From: Polynucleobacter sp.
GTDB lineage: Bacteria; Pseudomonadota; Gammaproteobacteria; Burkholderiales; Burkholderiaceae
Length of the DNA: 64,000 bases
Reading direction: 5' to 3'
Assembly (NCBI RefSeq): GCF_030693775.1
Contig: NZ_JAUXZY010000001.1
Span: 1-64,000, forward strand
Shown: positions 17,793 through 26,084 of the stretch, one piece after another
How positions within the stretch are numbered: position 1 is the stretch's first letter
How the letters are laid out: every line of letters begins with the position of its first letter
Notes under the pieces: generated by a model
Told to the model about the DNA's origin: nothing
The model's input: the letters and a program-made list of their open reading frames with translations, nothing else
Database searches by the model: none
Program-made: the position numbers and the translations under genes

Positions 17793-18374
17793 TTAGGATT
17801 GCTCCCAGAATAATCCTTCCAGCAGGCGGCTATTCTTGGGTAAGTTTGCGGCCAAAAAATCCATTTGATCGGCCAGAATATTTCTGCCTTTAAGAATCAT
17901 GTCCTCATACAGGCTTGGCATATAAGGCGCATATAGCAAACTCATGTTCGCCATTTCGGGGGTGCGATTGCCTTTGCGCTGGTTGCATGGCCTACAGGAA
18001 ACAACTAAATTCATCCAAGTGTATTTGCCGCCACGGCTATTGGGAATAATGTGTTCTGCTTCGGCATCATTCTCGCTAATGCGCTCACCGCAATAGGCGC
18101 ACATGCCACGATCACGGCGATACAGCTTGCGCTTCGTAATTCCAGGTACAACATCAAATAGATTGATGCGTGCCGAGCCCTTGACGGCAACGATGGAATG
18201 AAGCCCAATGATGGATTGTTTGCCAGTAGCCCGTGAGATGCCGCCGCGCATCACCGCAATCGGATCACCCAGTGTCCACAATACGCTCTGATCCGCATAT
18301 TGTTTGGTCGCCTCCTCCGCATTAATCCAGCATTGCGGAATACCACCGGCGTCTAGCTTCAAGATGCTCAGCAC
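17793..18374 (-). CDS. HNH endonuclease family protein
   Basis: A 193-residue protein with an N-terminal domain (LSILKLDAGGIPQCWI, then a VLWTLGDPIAVMRGG segment) and a C-terminal HNH nuclease domain: CAYCGERI, the AEHIIPNSRGGKYTWMNLV core and CRPCNQRKGN, so the zinc CxxC pairs and the HNH residues are present. It is a standalone chromosomal copy, common in Burkholderiales, with unknown target. I chose GTG 18374 because AGGGGA ends 6 nt before it; the longer frame to ATG 18425 leaves this ribosome site inside the gene. A TATAAT at 18440-18445 (minus) is a plausible -10 element. Confidence 0.88.
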   Translation of the reverse strand: MLSILKLDAGGIPQCWINAEEATKQYADQSVLWTLGDPIAVMRGGISRATGKQSIIGLHSIVAVKGSARINLFDVVPGITKRKLYRRDRGMCAYCGERISENDAEAEHIIPNSRGGKYTWMNLVVSCRPCNQRKGNRTPEMANMSLLYAPYMPSLYEDMILKGRNILADQMDFLAANLPKNSRLLEGLFWEQS

Positions 18375-18510
18375 GCACACTCCCCTCTCTGTAATGGCCC
18401 CAATCATCGCATCACTGCATGACAACCATCTTACAGAAAATTATAGGGGCGATCAACGCACCGCCATTGACCCTATGCGGCAATGACTGGGCCAGCCCAT
18501 TCGGATTTGT

Positions 18511-18609
18511 TTACTCAATTCGACTGCGGCAAATCCACTCTGATCGCTGCCATTCACCCTGCTTTTCAGCAAAGATCAGCCAGATAAAAAATGTTTTTAA
18601 GGTTTGCAT
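18511..18609 (-). CDS. Possible 32-residue small protein
   Basis: A short frame in the 320-bp gap between the HNH and esterase genes. It begins with an amphipathic/hydrophobic stretch (MQTLKTFFIWLIFAEKQ) and has GGAG 6 nt before the ATG. The remainder is tryptophan- and arginine-rich. I do not recognise a homolog; the frame is supported only by the ribosome-binding site and its position upstream of the HNH gene. The rest of the gap holds nothing I can identify beyond the probable -10 element for the HNH gene. Confidence 0.25.
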   Translation of the reverse strand: MQTLKTFFIWLIFAEKQGEWQRSEWICRSRIE

Positions 18610-18694
18610 GGTGCACTCCGGTTTAGCGCTAGTGCGCTGGTTAGTCCAGAATGCAGTATGTCGAGCTAGAAGCTCATGAAATGAGCCTATGCAA

Positions 18695-19282
18695 TTAATC
18701 GCAAGCGAAGCGCACTACGTCATCAAGATAGTCACTGTAATTGTGAATCCCATGATCGCTTCCTTGAATAATGATCTGCTGGGCGCCCGGATAAAAAGCG
18801 GCCATCTCGCGCCAGTCCAGTAACTCATCACCGGTTGCAGCCAATAGCAGATACCGTTCTGGCAGAGTGATTGATTCAATCTGCATGCGATTGAGTTCAT
18901 CGATGTATTCAGCTCGAAAGTCAAAAGGCTCTTCGCTGTCGTATGCTGTCATCATGCCAACATGCGGCGCAAGTTCGCGCCCTGCCCTTACCGCTGGATT
19001 GAGTGCAATGCCTTTACAACCATAGTGTTCTGCGAGGTAGTTGGTATAAAAGCCGCCTAAAGAAGAACCAATGACAGATAGTCGATCTGCTTTAGAGGCA
19101 TCGATGTGGCGCTGAACCATGTCCATGGACTCGCGCGGGGAGGCAAGTAATTGAGGGCAATACCATTCGATGGCAGCGCCCTGCTTCTTGCGATGCGCGA
19201 TGGCATCGCCAGTCATCTGGGCCTTGCTCGAGCGTGGGGACGAACGAAAGCCGTGAAGGTAAACAACCAGAAGTGAATTCAT
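18695..19282 (-). CDS. YqiA/YcfP-type alpha/beta-hydrolase (putative esterase)
   Basis: A 195-residue small alpha/beta hydrolase of the UPF0227/YqiA family. It has the oxyanion region VVYLHGFRSSPRSSKAQM at the start, the nucleophile elbow GSSLGGF (Ser of GxSxG), and a C-terminal SDHGIHNY histidine. It is likely a cytoplasmic esterase for small acyl esters or CoA thioesters; the substrate is unknown. The gene is monocistronic between the glxR end and the small 32-residue frame. Confidence 0.88.
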   Translation of the reverse strand: MNSLLVVYLHGFRSSPRSSKAQMTGDAIAHRKKQGAAIEWYCPQLLASPRESMDMVQRHIDASKADRLSVIGSSLGGFYTNYLAEHYGCKGIALNPAVRAGRELAPHVGMMTAYDSEEPFDFRAEYIDELNRMQIESITLPERYLLLAATGDELLDWREMAAFYPGAQQIIIQGSDHGIHNYSDYLDDVVRFACD

Positions 19283-19339
19283 GTTGCATATTATGCAACC
19301 GAATCCAATACTGGTTTAAGTCAAGCCAGGAACAATGAA

Positions 19340-20245
19340 TTAAGCTTTTTGGCCGATTTCAAAGTTGGCCAGTTTTTCTAAAGCGCGCACCATGGCTGAG
19401 TGGTCCCATGCTTTACCGCCATGAGCTGAGCAAGAATTAAACAACTCTTGGGCGGTTGCGGTATTGGGCAAGGAAACGCCCAATGCGCGTGCGCTGTTGA
19501 GCGCCAGATTTAAATCTTTCTGATGCAACTCAATCCGGAAACCAGGATCAAAGGTGCGCTTGACCATGCGCTCGCCATGCACTTCCAAAATTTTGGAGCT
19601 GGCAAAGCCACCCATTAATGCCTGGCGTACTTTTGCAGGATCGGCGCCGGCTTTGGCGGCAAACAACAAGGCCTCAGCAACTGCTTCAATATTCAAGGCC
19701 ACAATAATCTGATTGGCTACCTTAGCCGTTTGACCATCACCATTACCACCGACTAAATTAATATTCTTGCCCATTAATTCCAGAACCGGTTTAACCCGCT
19801 CAAATACGGATTCCTCACCGCCCAGCATGATGGACAGGGTTGCATTTTTTGCACCTACCTCACCACCCGAGACTGGCGCATCGAGATAATCGGCGCCCAG
19901 CGCATTAATCTTCTTCGCAAATTCCTTTGTAGCAATCGGCGATATGGAGCTCATATCCACAACCACTTTGCCTTTGCCACCATTGGCTAGACCGCTAGCA
20001 ATGCCTTTGTCACCAAAGAGAACACGCTCAACATCGGGGGTATCTGGAACCATTGTAAAAATGATGTCTGCTTTCTCAGCAACTTCAGCTGGGCTTGCGC
20101 ATTGAATTGCGGCTGATTTCGCAATGGCATCAGGCACCTTGCTGCGGGTATTGACATACACCGTATGGCCTGCAGCAACTAAATGGCCAGCCATGGGGGC
20201 GCCCATAATGCCAAGACCGACGAAACCGAGTTTAAGTTGTGACAT
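19340..20245 (-). CDS. glxR: 2-hydroxy-3-oxopropionate (tartronate semialdehyde) reductase
   Basis: Reduces tartronate semialdehyde to glycerate, the last step of the glyoxylate carboligase branch. The 301-residue beta-hydroxyacid dehydrogenase has the NAD-binding GLGIMGAPMAGHLVAAGH (about 9-26), the substrate motif DAPVSGGEVGA and the catalytic lysine in GDGQTAKVANQI. It is the last gene of gcl-hyi-glxR. The 135 bp upstream (20246-20380) hold a possible -10 (GATAAT on the minus strand) and AGGATAAC before the ATG. Confidence 0.94.
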   Translation of the reverse strand: MSQLKLGFVGLGIMGAPMAGHLVAAGHTVYVNTRSKVPDAIAKSAAIQCASPAEVAEKADIIFTMVPDTPDVERVLFGDKGIASGLANGGKGKVVVDMSSISPIATKEFAKKINALGADYLDAPVSGGEVGAKNATLSIMLGGEESVFERVKPVLELMGKNINLVGGNGDGQTAKVANQIIVALNIEAVAEALLFAAKAGADPAKVRQALMGGFASSKILEVHGERMVKRTFDPGFRIELHQKDLNLALNSARALGVSLPNTATAQELFNSCSAHGGKAWDHSAMVRALEKLANFEIGQKA

Positions 20246-20380
20246 GGTAGTTATCCTATTTGAAGTGATGGACTTTATTATTTGGGTCTGCGGGATCGCA
20301 TAAGTAAATTATCTCGCAAGAGCAGAACCCTATTCCCGATTGAAATACCAAACGAGCGAATCAATATGGCTGCAGCCAAC

Positions 20381-21157
20381 TTAAGCGAAGGGCTTAAACC
20401 AACCCAAGCCCGCCTCAGTTGTTGCTGCGGGTTTGTACTCGCAGCCAATCCAGCCAGCATAACCAATGCGGTCGAGCATGGCAAAGATATAAGCGTAATT
20501 GATCTCGCCAGTACCAGGCTCGTTACGACCAGGATTATCAGCGAGCTGAATATGCGCAATTTTAGCCAGGTGCTTCTGAATGGAGTTAGCAAGCTCACCT
20601 TCCATGCGCTGTGCGTGGTAGATGTCGTACTGCAAAAATAGATTATCCGAGCCAACTTCCGTGATGATGTCGATGGCCTGCTGCGTGCCTGATAAGAAGA
20701 AGCCTGGAATATCAAAGGTATTGATGGGCTCAATTAGTAGCTTGATGTTGGCCTTTTTGAGCTCCGCAGCAGCGTACTTGAGATTATCAATAAAGGTGGT
20801 ACGTAATGCGTTATGGGCAATACCTTCAGGCATTTTTCCAGCTAAGCAGTTCACTTGGGTCACGCCAAGTGCAGTGGCATATTCCACAGCATTCGATACG
20901 CCCTTACGGAACTCCTCAATGCGGTCTGGCAGACAGGCAATCCCGCGCTCACCGGCCTCCCAATTTCCTGCGGGCAAATTGTGCAGCACCAAAGTCAGTT
21001 TGTTTTGATCAAGCTTTGCCTTAATGTCAGCAACCGGAAATGCATATGGAAATAAGAATTCCACTGCTTTGAATTTGGCTGCTGCAGCCTTATCAAAGCG
21101 CTCCATGAATGGAACTTCATTAAATAACATGGTGAGATTGGCAGCAAACTTCGGCAT
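20381..21157 (-). CDS. hyi: Hydroxypyruvate isomerase
   Basis: Interconverts hydroxypyruvate and tartronate semialdehyde. The 258 residues form a xylose-isomerase-like TIM barrel starting MPKFAANLTMLFNEVPFMERF, with the metal-site motifs LIEPINTFDIPGFF, LQYDIYHAQRMEG, HIQLADNPGRNEPGTGE and IGCEYKP typical of Hyi. It is located between gcl and glxR on the same strand; a hairpin with a T-tract separates it from gcl. Confidence 0.94.
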   Translation of the reverse strand: MPKFAANLTMLFNEVPFMERFDKAAAAKFKAVEFLFPYAFPVADIKAKLDQNKLTLVLHNLPAGNWEAGERGIACLPDRIEEFRKGVSNAVEYATALGVTQVNCLAGKMPEGIAHNALRTTFIDNLKYAAAELKKANIKLLIEPINTFDIPGFFLSGTQQAIDIITEVGSDNLFLQYDIYHAQRMEGELANSIQKHLAKIAHIQLADNPGRNEPGTGEINYAYIFAMLDRIGYAGWIGCEYKPAATTEAGLGWFKPFA

Positions 21158-21199
21158 TCCTATTCCTTATCAAATTCAAACAAACAAAACTTAAATCGC

Positions 21200-21233
21200 A
21201 AAAAAGTTGCGGTATTACCTTCGTAATACCGCA
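21200..21233 (-). terminator. Rho-independent terminator between gcl and hyi
   Basis: On the minus strand an 11-bp perfect stem (21233-21223 with 21218-21208, GCGGTATTAC arms, GAAG loop) is followed after AAC by six T. It sits between the gcl stop and the hyi start, so it either ends gcl transcription or partly attenuates it before hyi-glxR. Confidence 0.8.
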
Positions 21234-21262
21234 TTAGAACAGCATTCTATTACTTGAAACCT

Positions 21263-23053
21263 TTACTCGAGCAAACCGGCTGTAACCAGTCCCTCAGTGC
21301 CGGCAGGGTGGCGGCAATCAATGTCTTCAAACTCGTTGACATTATTGATCTCAGTACCCATCGCAATGTTCGTCACTTTTTCCAGAATCACTTCCACTAC
21401 GACTGGTACGCGGTGTTCTTTGGCCATCTTTTGCGCTTCGATCAAAGCAGCATTGATCTTGCTCGGGTCGGTCACACGTAGTGCCTTGCAGCCGAGTCCT
21501 TCGACCACCTTACCGTGGTCAACGCCATAACCCTTGAGGTTTTGATCGTCGACGTTGATGTTGTCAAAGGCGAGCTGGACACAGTAGTCCATCTCGAAAC
21601 CGCGCTGTGCTTGACGAATCAACCCGAGGTAGCTGTTGTTCACCAAGACCATGACGAGCGGTAAATGGAACTGCGCGCCAACAGCCAACTCTTCGATCAA
21701 GAACTGGAAATCATAGTCACCGGCAAGACCAACGACCGTCTTGGTTGGATCGGACGCTAATACGCCGAGTGCTGCAGGAATGGTCCAGCCCAATGGGCCG
21801 GCTTGACCGCAATTGATCCACTGGCGAGCGCCATACACATGCAAGAATTGACCGCCTGCAATCTGTGACAAACCAATCGTGGATACATAAACCGTATCGC
21901 GACCAAATACCGAGTTCATCTCTTGGTATACGCGTTGTGGCTTGATAGGCACATTATCAAAATTGGTCTTGCGTAGCATCAAACGCTTACGCTCTTGGCA
22001 ACGGCTAACCCAGTCGCTATAGTCTTTGAGCTTGCCTTTGGCTTTCCATTCTTTGGCTACTTCAACAAACAACTCTAGGGCTGCTTTAGCATCGGAAACA
22101 ATGCCGTAGTCTGGATTAAAGACGCGACCGATTTGTGTTGGCTCAATGTCGACGTGAACAAACTTACGGTCTTTGCAATACACCTCGAGTGAACCCGTGT
22201 GGCGGTTAGCCCAGCGATTACCGATACCTAAAACAAAGTCGCTGGCGAGCATCGTGGCATTACCGTAGCGATGCGATGTTTGCAATCCAACCATACCAGC
22301 CATCAGCGGATGGTCATCCGGAATCGTGCCCCAACCCATCAGGGTCGGAATCACTGGAATGCCAGTCAGTTCGGCAAACTCAACCAATAACTTATCTGCA
22401 TCCGCATTAATAACGCCGCCGCCGGATACGATCAAGGGCTTTTCAGATGCCATCAGCATTTCAATGGCTTTCTCAATCTGCTTGCGACTAGCTGCAGGCT
22501 TGTAGACCGGCAATGGCTCATAGGTATCAATATCAAATTCGATTTCCGCAAGCTGAACGTCTATTGGCAAATCAATTAAGACTGGACCAGGACGTCCCGA
22601 GCGCATCACATGGAAAGCTTGCTGGAACACCCGCGGCACTAAGCCAGGCTCGCGCACGGTAACGGACATCTTGGTTACGGGTTTGGAAATAGACTCAATA
22701 TCAACCGCTTGAAAGTCTTCTTTGTAGAGGCGCGCACGCGGTGCTTGACCAGTAATACACAGAATTGGAATGGAATCAGCAATGGCAGAGTAAAGGCCAG
22801 TGATCATGTCGGTACCGGCGGGGCCTGAGGTGCCAATGCAAACGCCAATATTGCCGGCTTTGGCGCGGGTGTAACCCTCGGCCATGTGGGAGGCGCCCTC
22901 TACGTGGCGAGCCAAAATGTGTGTAATTGATTGACGCTCGCGTAATTGCGCATAGAGCGGATTGATTGCTGCACCTGGAACACCAAAGGCAGTTGTAATG
23001 CCTTCTTTTTCCATTACTAGTACTGCAGCCATTGCGGCTTTCATTTTGGCCAT
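21263..23053 (-). CDS. gcl: Glyoxylate carboligase (tartronate-semialdehyde synthase)
   Basis: Condenses two glyoxylate molecules to tartronate semialdehyde and CO2, using thiamine diphosphate and a non-catalytic FAD. From ATG 23053 (GAGGAGA upstream) there are 596 residues, close to the E. coli enzyme. The residue at the usual catalytic Glu position is Val51 in [15 protein letters not shown], the known hallmark of Gcl. The thiamine diphosphate motif starts [15 protein letters not shown]. Neighbours hyi and glxR complete the pathway to glycerate, and a LysR gene is divergent. The frame is open to 23128 but this extension is not conserved. Confidence 0.96.
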   Translation of the reverse strand: MAKMKAAMAAVLVMEKEGITTAFGVPGAAINPLYAQLRERQSITHILARHVEGASHMAEGYTRAKAGNIGVCIGTSGPAGTDMITGLYSAIADSIPILCITGQAPRARLYKEDFQAVDIESISKPVTKMSVTVREPGLVPRVFQQAFHVMRSGRPGPVLIDLPIDVQLAEIEFDIDTYEPLPVYKPAASRKQIEKAIEMLMASEKPLIVSGGGVINADADKLLVEFAELTGIPVIPTLMGWGTIPDDHPLMAGMVGLQTSHRYGNATMLASDFVLGIGNRWANRHTGSLEVYCKDRKFVHVDIEPTQIGRVFNPDYGIVSDAKAALELFVEVAKEWKAKGKLKDYSDWVSRCQERKRLMLRKTNFDNVPIKPQRVYQEMNSVFGRDTVYVSTIGLSQIAGGQFLHVYGARQWINCGQAGPLGWTIPAALGVLASDPTKTVVGLAGDYDFQFLIEELAVGAQFHLPLVMVLVNNSYLGLIRQAQRGFEMDYCVQLAFDNINVDDQNLKGYGVDHGKVVEGLGCKALRVTDPSKINAALIEAQKMAKEHRVPVVVEVILEKVTNIAMGTEINNVNEFEDIDCRHPAGTEGLVTAGLLE

Positions 23054-23135
23054 GATGTCTCCTCTACGTTTAAGAATGTAAGGATGATGACGATTTCCCA
23101 CCCAAATGAGAATGGCAGGTGGATTCATATCACCT

Positions 23136-23150
23136 ATTCCAATTTGGAAT
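23136..23150. promoter_or_regulatory. LysR-type operator in the gcl/lysR intergenic region
   Basis: A perfect 15-bp inverted repeat, ATTCCAATTTGGAAT, lies between the divergent gcl and LysR genes. It contains the T-N11-A arrangement (TTCCAATTTGGAA) used by LysR-family regulators. It is the only strong palindrome in the 129-bp gap, so it is a good candidate binding site for the divergent regulator. Confidence 0.65.
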
Positions 23151-23182
23151 ACCCTGTATCAGAATCAGGCTAGAATAGGCAA

Positions 23183-24127
23183 ATGGATCGCATCCAGGGC
23201 ATTGCCCTATTTGTCCGCGTTGTTGAGACTGGCTCCTTTAGCAAGGCCGCCATCAGCCTTGGTATTACCCAGCCAACCGCCACCAAACACATCGCCTTTT
23301 TAGAAAAGCGCCTCGGCTCCCTTTTGCTGCACCGCAGTACAAGAGGCGTAACCCCGACGGAAATTGGCCAAATCTATTATGAGAAATGCAAAGTCATTTC
23401 GCGTGAGCTCGAGGACGCAGATAACTTAGCCGCCCTCTTGCAAAGCAAGATTCAGGGGAAATTGTCCATTAGCTCTTCGGTTGCTTTCGGGCGACGCATT
23501 TTGACCCCCTTGGTGTTGGAATTCATGAGCCAGCACCCCCAATTGCAAGTGCACCTTAGTTTAGATGACCATTATGTGAATTTGGTGGAGCAAGGGATTG
23601 ATTTGGCGGTTCGTATGGGGCGATTGCCAGACTCATCGTTGGGTTCCCGGTATTTGGGGCTAAATCCCTGGGTGTTGGTTGCTAGCCCGGCCTATTTAGA
23701 AGAGCATGGCACCCCCAAGCATCCGACCGAGTTAGCGGAGCATCAGGCTTTAATTTATAGCTCGGTTCAGGATAACCACCGTTGGCACTTTAGTGGAGCT
23801 GATGGCGCGGCACTTTCAATCCCCGTTAAAGGACCGCTCTATTCCAATAATTTATCGACATTATTAGCGGCCACCATCGCTAAAATGGGTTTAGCAGCGA
23901 TCCCTTGGTACGTAGCGCACCGCTCAGTTCAAACAGGAAATTTGCAACCCATTTTGACGGACTGGACCTTGCCCTCTCAAGAAATCCATGCAGTATTTTC
24001 TTCCCCACGCCTCGTGCCTGGTAAGGTTAGTCAATACATCGACTGGCTACAGGGATACTTTGTAGGCAATTGGTGGGAGCGCCAAGAAAGTAAAACCCAG
24101 CTTGTTGAATCTATTAATACGCAGTAA
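23183..24127 (+). CDS. LysR family transcriptional regulator, divergent to gcl
   Basis: A 314-residue LysR-type regulator: N-terminal winged helix-turn-helix with SFSKAAISLGITQPTATKHI (about 18-37), linker helix, and a periplasmic-binding-protein-like effector domain from about residue 90. The divergent arrangement with gcl-hyi-glxR suggests it controls the glyoxylate genes, possibly in response to glyoxylate or a related acid (inference). TAGAAT at 23171-23176 ends exactly 6 nt before the ATG with no Shine-Dalgarno. The closest subfamily by feel is CrgA/DmlR-like. Confidence 0.92.
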   Translation: MDRIQGIALFVRVVETGSFSKAAISLGITQPTATKHIAFLEKRLGSLLLHRSTRGVTPTEIGQIYYEKCKVISRELEDADNLAALLQSKIQGKLSISSSVAFGRRILTPLVLEFMSQHPQLQVHLSLDDHYVNLVEQGIDLAVRMGRLPDSSLGSRYLGLNPWVLVASPAYLEEHGTPKHPTELAEHQALIYSSVQDNHRWHFSGADGAALSIPVKGPLYSNNLSTLLAATIAKMGLAAIPWYVAHRSVQTGNLQPILTDWTLPSQEIHAVFSSPRLVPGKVSQYIDWLQGYFVGNWWERQESKTQLVESINTQ

Positions 24128-24167
24128 AACCAGAGGTCCATTTTTTTATCAAACCAAAAGGAAGCAT

Positions 24168-24764
24168 ATGAAACGTAAATCCCTCCACATCGCTGCAGTC
24201 ACTGCTGCATTGCTCGCAACAACTAGCTTTGCTCAGGCACAACCTGCCAGCCCCGCTAAGCCTAAAGTAGAGGCGGCTGCCATTATGGATACCGTCTATG
24301 ATTTATATCAGGGCGATGTCGTGAAGATTGATGCCAAAACACGCACCATCACCTTTAAAAATAAAGAGGGTGAGTCCAGTTTTGTGGCTGGTCCAGAAAT
24401 TAAGAACTTTGCGCAGATCAAAGTAGGCGACCACTTGAGCGTGACCTATGAAGTTGCAGTTGCGCTTGAGCTAATTAAAACCAAGAGCGATGGCATTCGC
24501 AGCAAACAAGAAGCTTCTGCTGTTACCACTGCACAGCCTGGCCAAAAGCCAGCACAGACCATTACCAACGCGACTGAAATCATTGCCGACGTGGTTGCGG
24601 TAGATCGCACTAAGAAGACTGCTTCTATTAAAGGTCCTAATGGTAAGGTCACTGTGGTGAAGGTGAAGAACCCAGACCTCCTAAAAGACATTGCAGTAGG
24701 CGATGTGGTGCGTGCTGTTTTCATCGACCGGATGGCAGCTTCGATTACACCAGGAAAGAAGTAA
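24168..24764 (+). CDS. Exported protein with a duplicated beta domain
   Basis: From ATG 24168 (GGAAGC upstream) the product has 198 residues with a signal peptide cleaved around residue 25 (SFAQAQ). Two similar segments follow, about 50-105 and 142-193, each with the pattern VV-x-[IV]D-x-[KT]-[TK], a GxxS or NGK turn, then I-x-VGD-x-[LV] near the end, so the mature part looks like a tandem duplication of a small beta domain, joined by a Thr/Gln-rich linker. It is predicted to be periplasmic. I do not recognise a named family or function. It follows the LysR gene by 40 nt but has its own ribosome site. Confidence 0.8.
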   Translation: MKRKSLHIAAVTAALLATTSFAQAQPASPAKPKVEAAAIMDTVYDLYQGDVVKIDAKTRTITFKNKEGESSFVAGPEIKNFAQIKVGDHLSVTYEVAVALELIKTKSDGIRSKQEASAVTTAQPGQKPAQTITNATEIIADVVAVDRTKKTASIKGPNGKVTVVKVKNPDLLKDIAVGDVVRAVFIDRMAASITPGKK

Positions 24765-24794
24765 TACGCCGCTATCAATTTAGTAGCGAACGTA

Positions 24795-25664
24795 ATGCAG
24801 AGGCCATTGATACGTAAGTGCATCAGTAATACGCATTACCGTGTTATTGCCCTTTGCATTGCCAGCATTACCCTGTTTTCTGCATGCACCACTACGACCC
24901 GTCCAGGCGTAGTGGGCGTCAATCGTCAGCAACTGATGATGGCCTCCCAAAGTGAAGTCGAGCGTTTATCGGCCATTAGCTTTAACGAACAAAATAAAAA
25001 AGCCCAAGACAAAAAGATTCTGATTACATCAGGACCGCAATACGATCGCTTGATCAATATTGCCAATCGCCTTATTCCACAAACCGCTTACTTTCGTGAC
25101 GATACCCAGAAATGGAATTGGCAGCTGAGCCTCATTAATGCGCCTATTCTGAATGCCACCTGCGCACCCGGCGGCAAGATTACTTTTTATACCGGCATCA
25201 TCGATCAACTCAATCTCAATGATGATGAGATTGCCGCCATCATGGGGCATGAGATTGCGCATGCATTACGCGAACACGGCAGAGAACGCCTTTCGCAAGC
25301 CATGGCACAAAGCACGATCACCAATATTGCACTGGCTGCAGCTGGAGGCTATGGTGCGCAAATCAATGCAGCCAATCAAGTGGCGCAATATGTATTGGTT
25401 TTGCCAAACTCAAGACAACATGAAAGCGAAGCTGATGCGATTGGAATTGAGTTGGCTGCTAGAGCGGGCTATAACCCCCGTGCAGCCATCTCCGTATGGC
25501 AAAAGATGATGAAGGCAACGCAAGGTAAAAATCCCCCCGAATTTTTATCAACCCACCCTTCGGGCGAAACGCGCATCGAACAACTCAGCGCATTAATGCC
25601 GGCAGTCGAGCCTTTGTATCGCGACGCACCCAAAGCTCCGGGTACTGCTCCGGCAACGAAATAG
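24795..25664 (+). CDS. M48-family metalloprotease lipoprotein
   Basis: A 289-residue zinc metallopeptidase of the M48C (LoiP/YcaL/BepA-like) type. It has a signal segment ending in a lipobox-like LFSAC (Cys about residue 34), the zinc motif HEIAHALREHG (HExxH) and the third ligand in ESEADAIGIELAARAG. It should be tethered to a membrane in the periplasm and degrade misfolded envelope proteins. It lacks the TPR domain of BepA. A terminator follows immediately. Confidence 0.92.
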   Translation: MQRPLIRKCISNTHYRVIALCIASITLFSACTTTTRPGVVGVNRQQLMMASQSEVERLSAISFNEQNKKAQDKKILITSGPQYDRLINIANRLIPQTAYFRDDTQKWNWQLSLINAPILNATCAPGGKITFYTGIIDQLNLNDDEIAAIMGHEIAHALREHGRERLSQAMAQSTITNIALAAAGGYGAQINAANQVAQYVLVLPNSRQHESEADAIGIELAARAGYNPRAAISVWQKMMKATQGKNPPEFLSTHPSGETRIEQLSALMPAVEPLYRDAPKAPGTAPATK

Positions 25665-25672
25665 AGCAGCAA

Positions 25673-25703
25673 TAAAAAAGCCCCGATTAAGGGGCTTTTT
25701 TAT
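25673..25703. terminator. Bidirectional rho-independent terminator
   Basis: AAAAAAGCCCC, a 6-nt loop (GATTAA), then GGGGCTTTTTT: an A-tract/T-tract flanked stem that can end both the plus-strand M48 gene and the minus-strand tRNA operon. Confidence 0.9.
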
Positions 25704-25709
25704 TAATCT

Positions 25710-25786
25710 TGGCGGAGCGGACGGGACTCGAACCCGCGACCCTCGGCGTGACAGGCCGATATTCTAACCAACTGAACTACCGCTCC
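25710..25786 (-). tRNA. tRNA-Asp (GTC)
   Basis: A 77-nt tRNA on the minus strand with acceptor stem GGAGCGG/CCGCTCC, D arm TAGTTCAGTTGG, anticodon loop CTGTCAC (anticodon GTC), T arm GGGTTCGAGTCCC and encoded CCA. It is the last member of a three-tRNA cluster following gltX. Confidence 0.97.
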
Positions 25787-25810
25787 AAACTGCTGCGTTA
25801 CTACAAAATC

Positions 25811-25886
25811 TGGCGTCCCCAGGGGGATTCGAACCCCCGTACTCACCGTGAAAGGGTGATGTCCTAGGCCTCTAGACGATGGGGAC
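25811..25886 (-). tRNA. tRNA-Glu (TTC)
   Basis: A 76-nt tRNA on the minus strand with acceptor stem GTCCCCA/TGGGGAC, anticodon loop CTTTCAC (anticodon TTC), T loop GTTCGAATC and encoded CCA. It lies in the same cluster as glutamyl-tRNA synthetase's gene gltX, 200 bp upstream. Confidence 0.97.
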
Positions 25887-25927
25887 CGTGGACTACCATT
25901 TACTGCATATACTGCCATTCTAAATGC

Positions 25928-26003
<76 letters not shown>

Positions 26004-26084
26004 ATAATCTCGCGTTCAAACTGCCACTGCAACACAAGACATTTAAAACAATCCAAGATTTTAGCCTATTTTTGCCTGCCTGCC

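Noticed and set aside
20278..20733. 151-residue minus-strand frame between glxR and hyi
   Set aside because: It lies mostly antiparallel-frame inside hyi (same strand, another frame) and has a low-complexity, serine-rich sequence without a motif.
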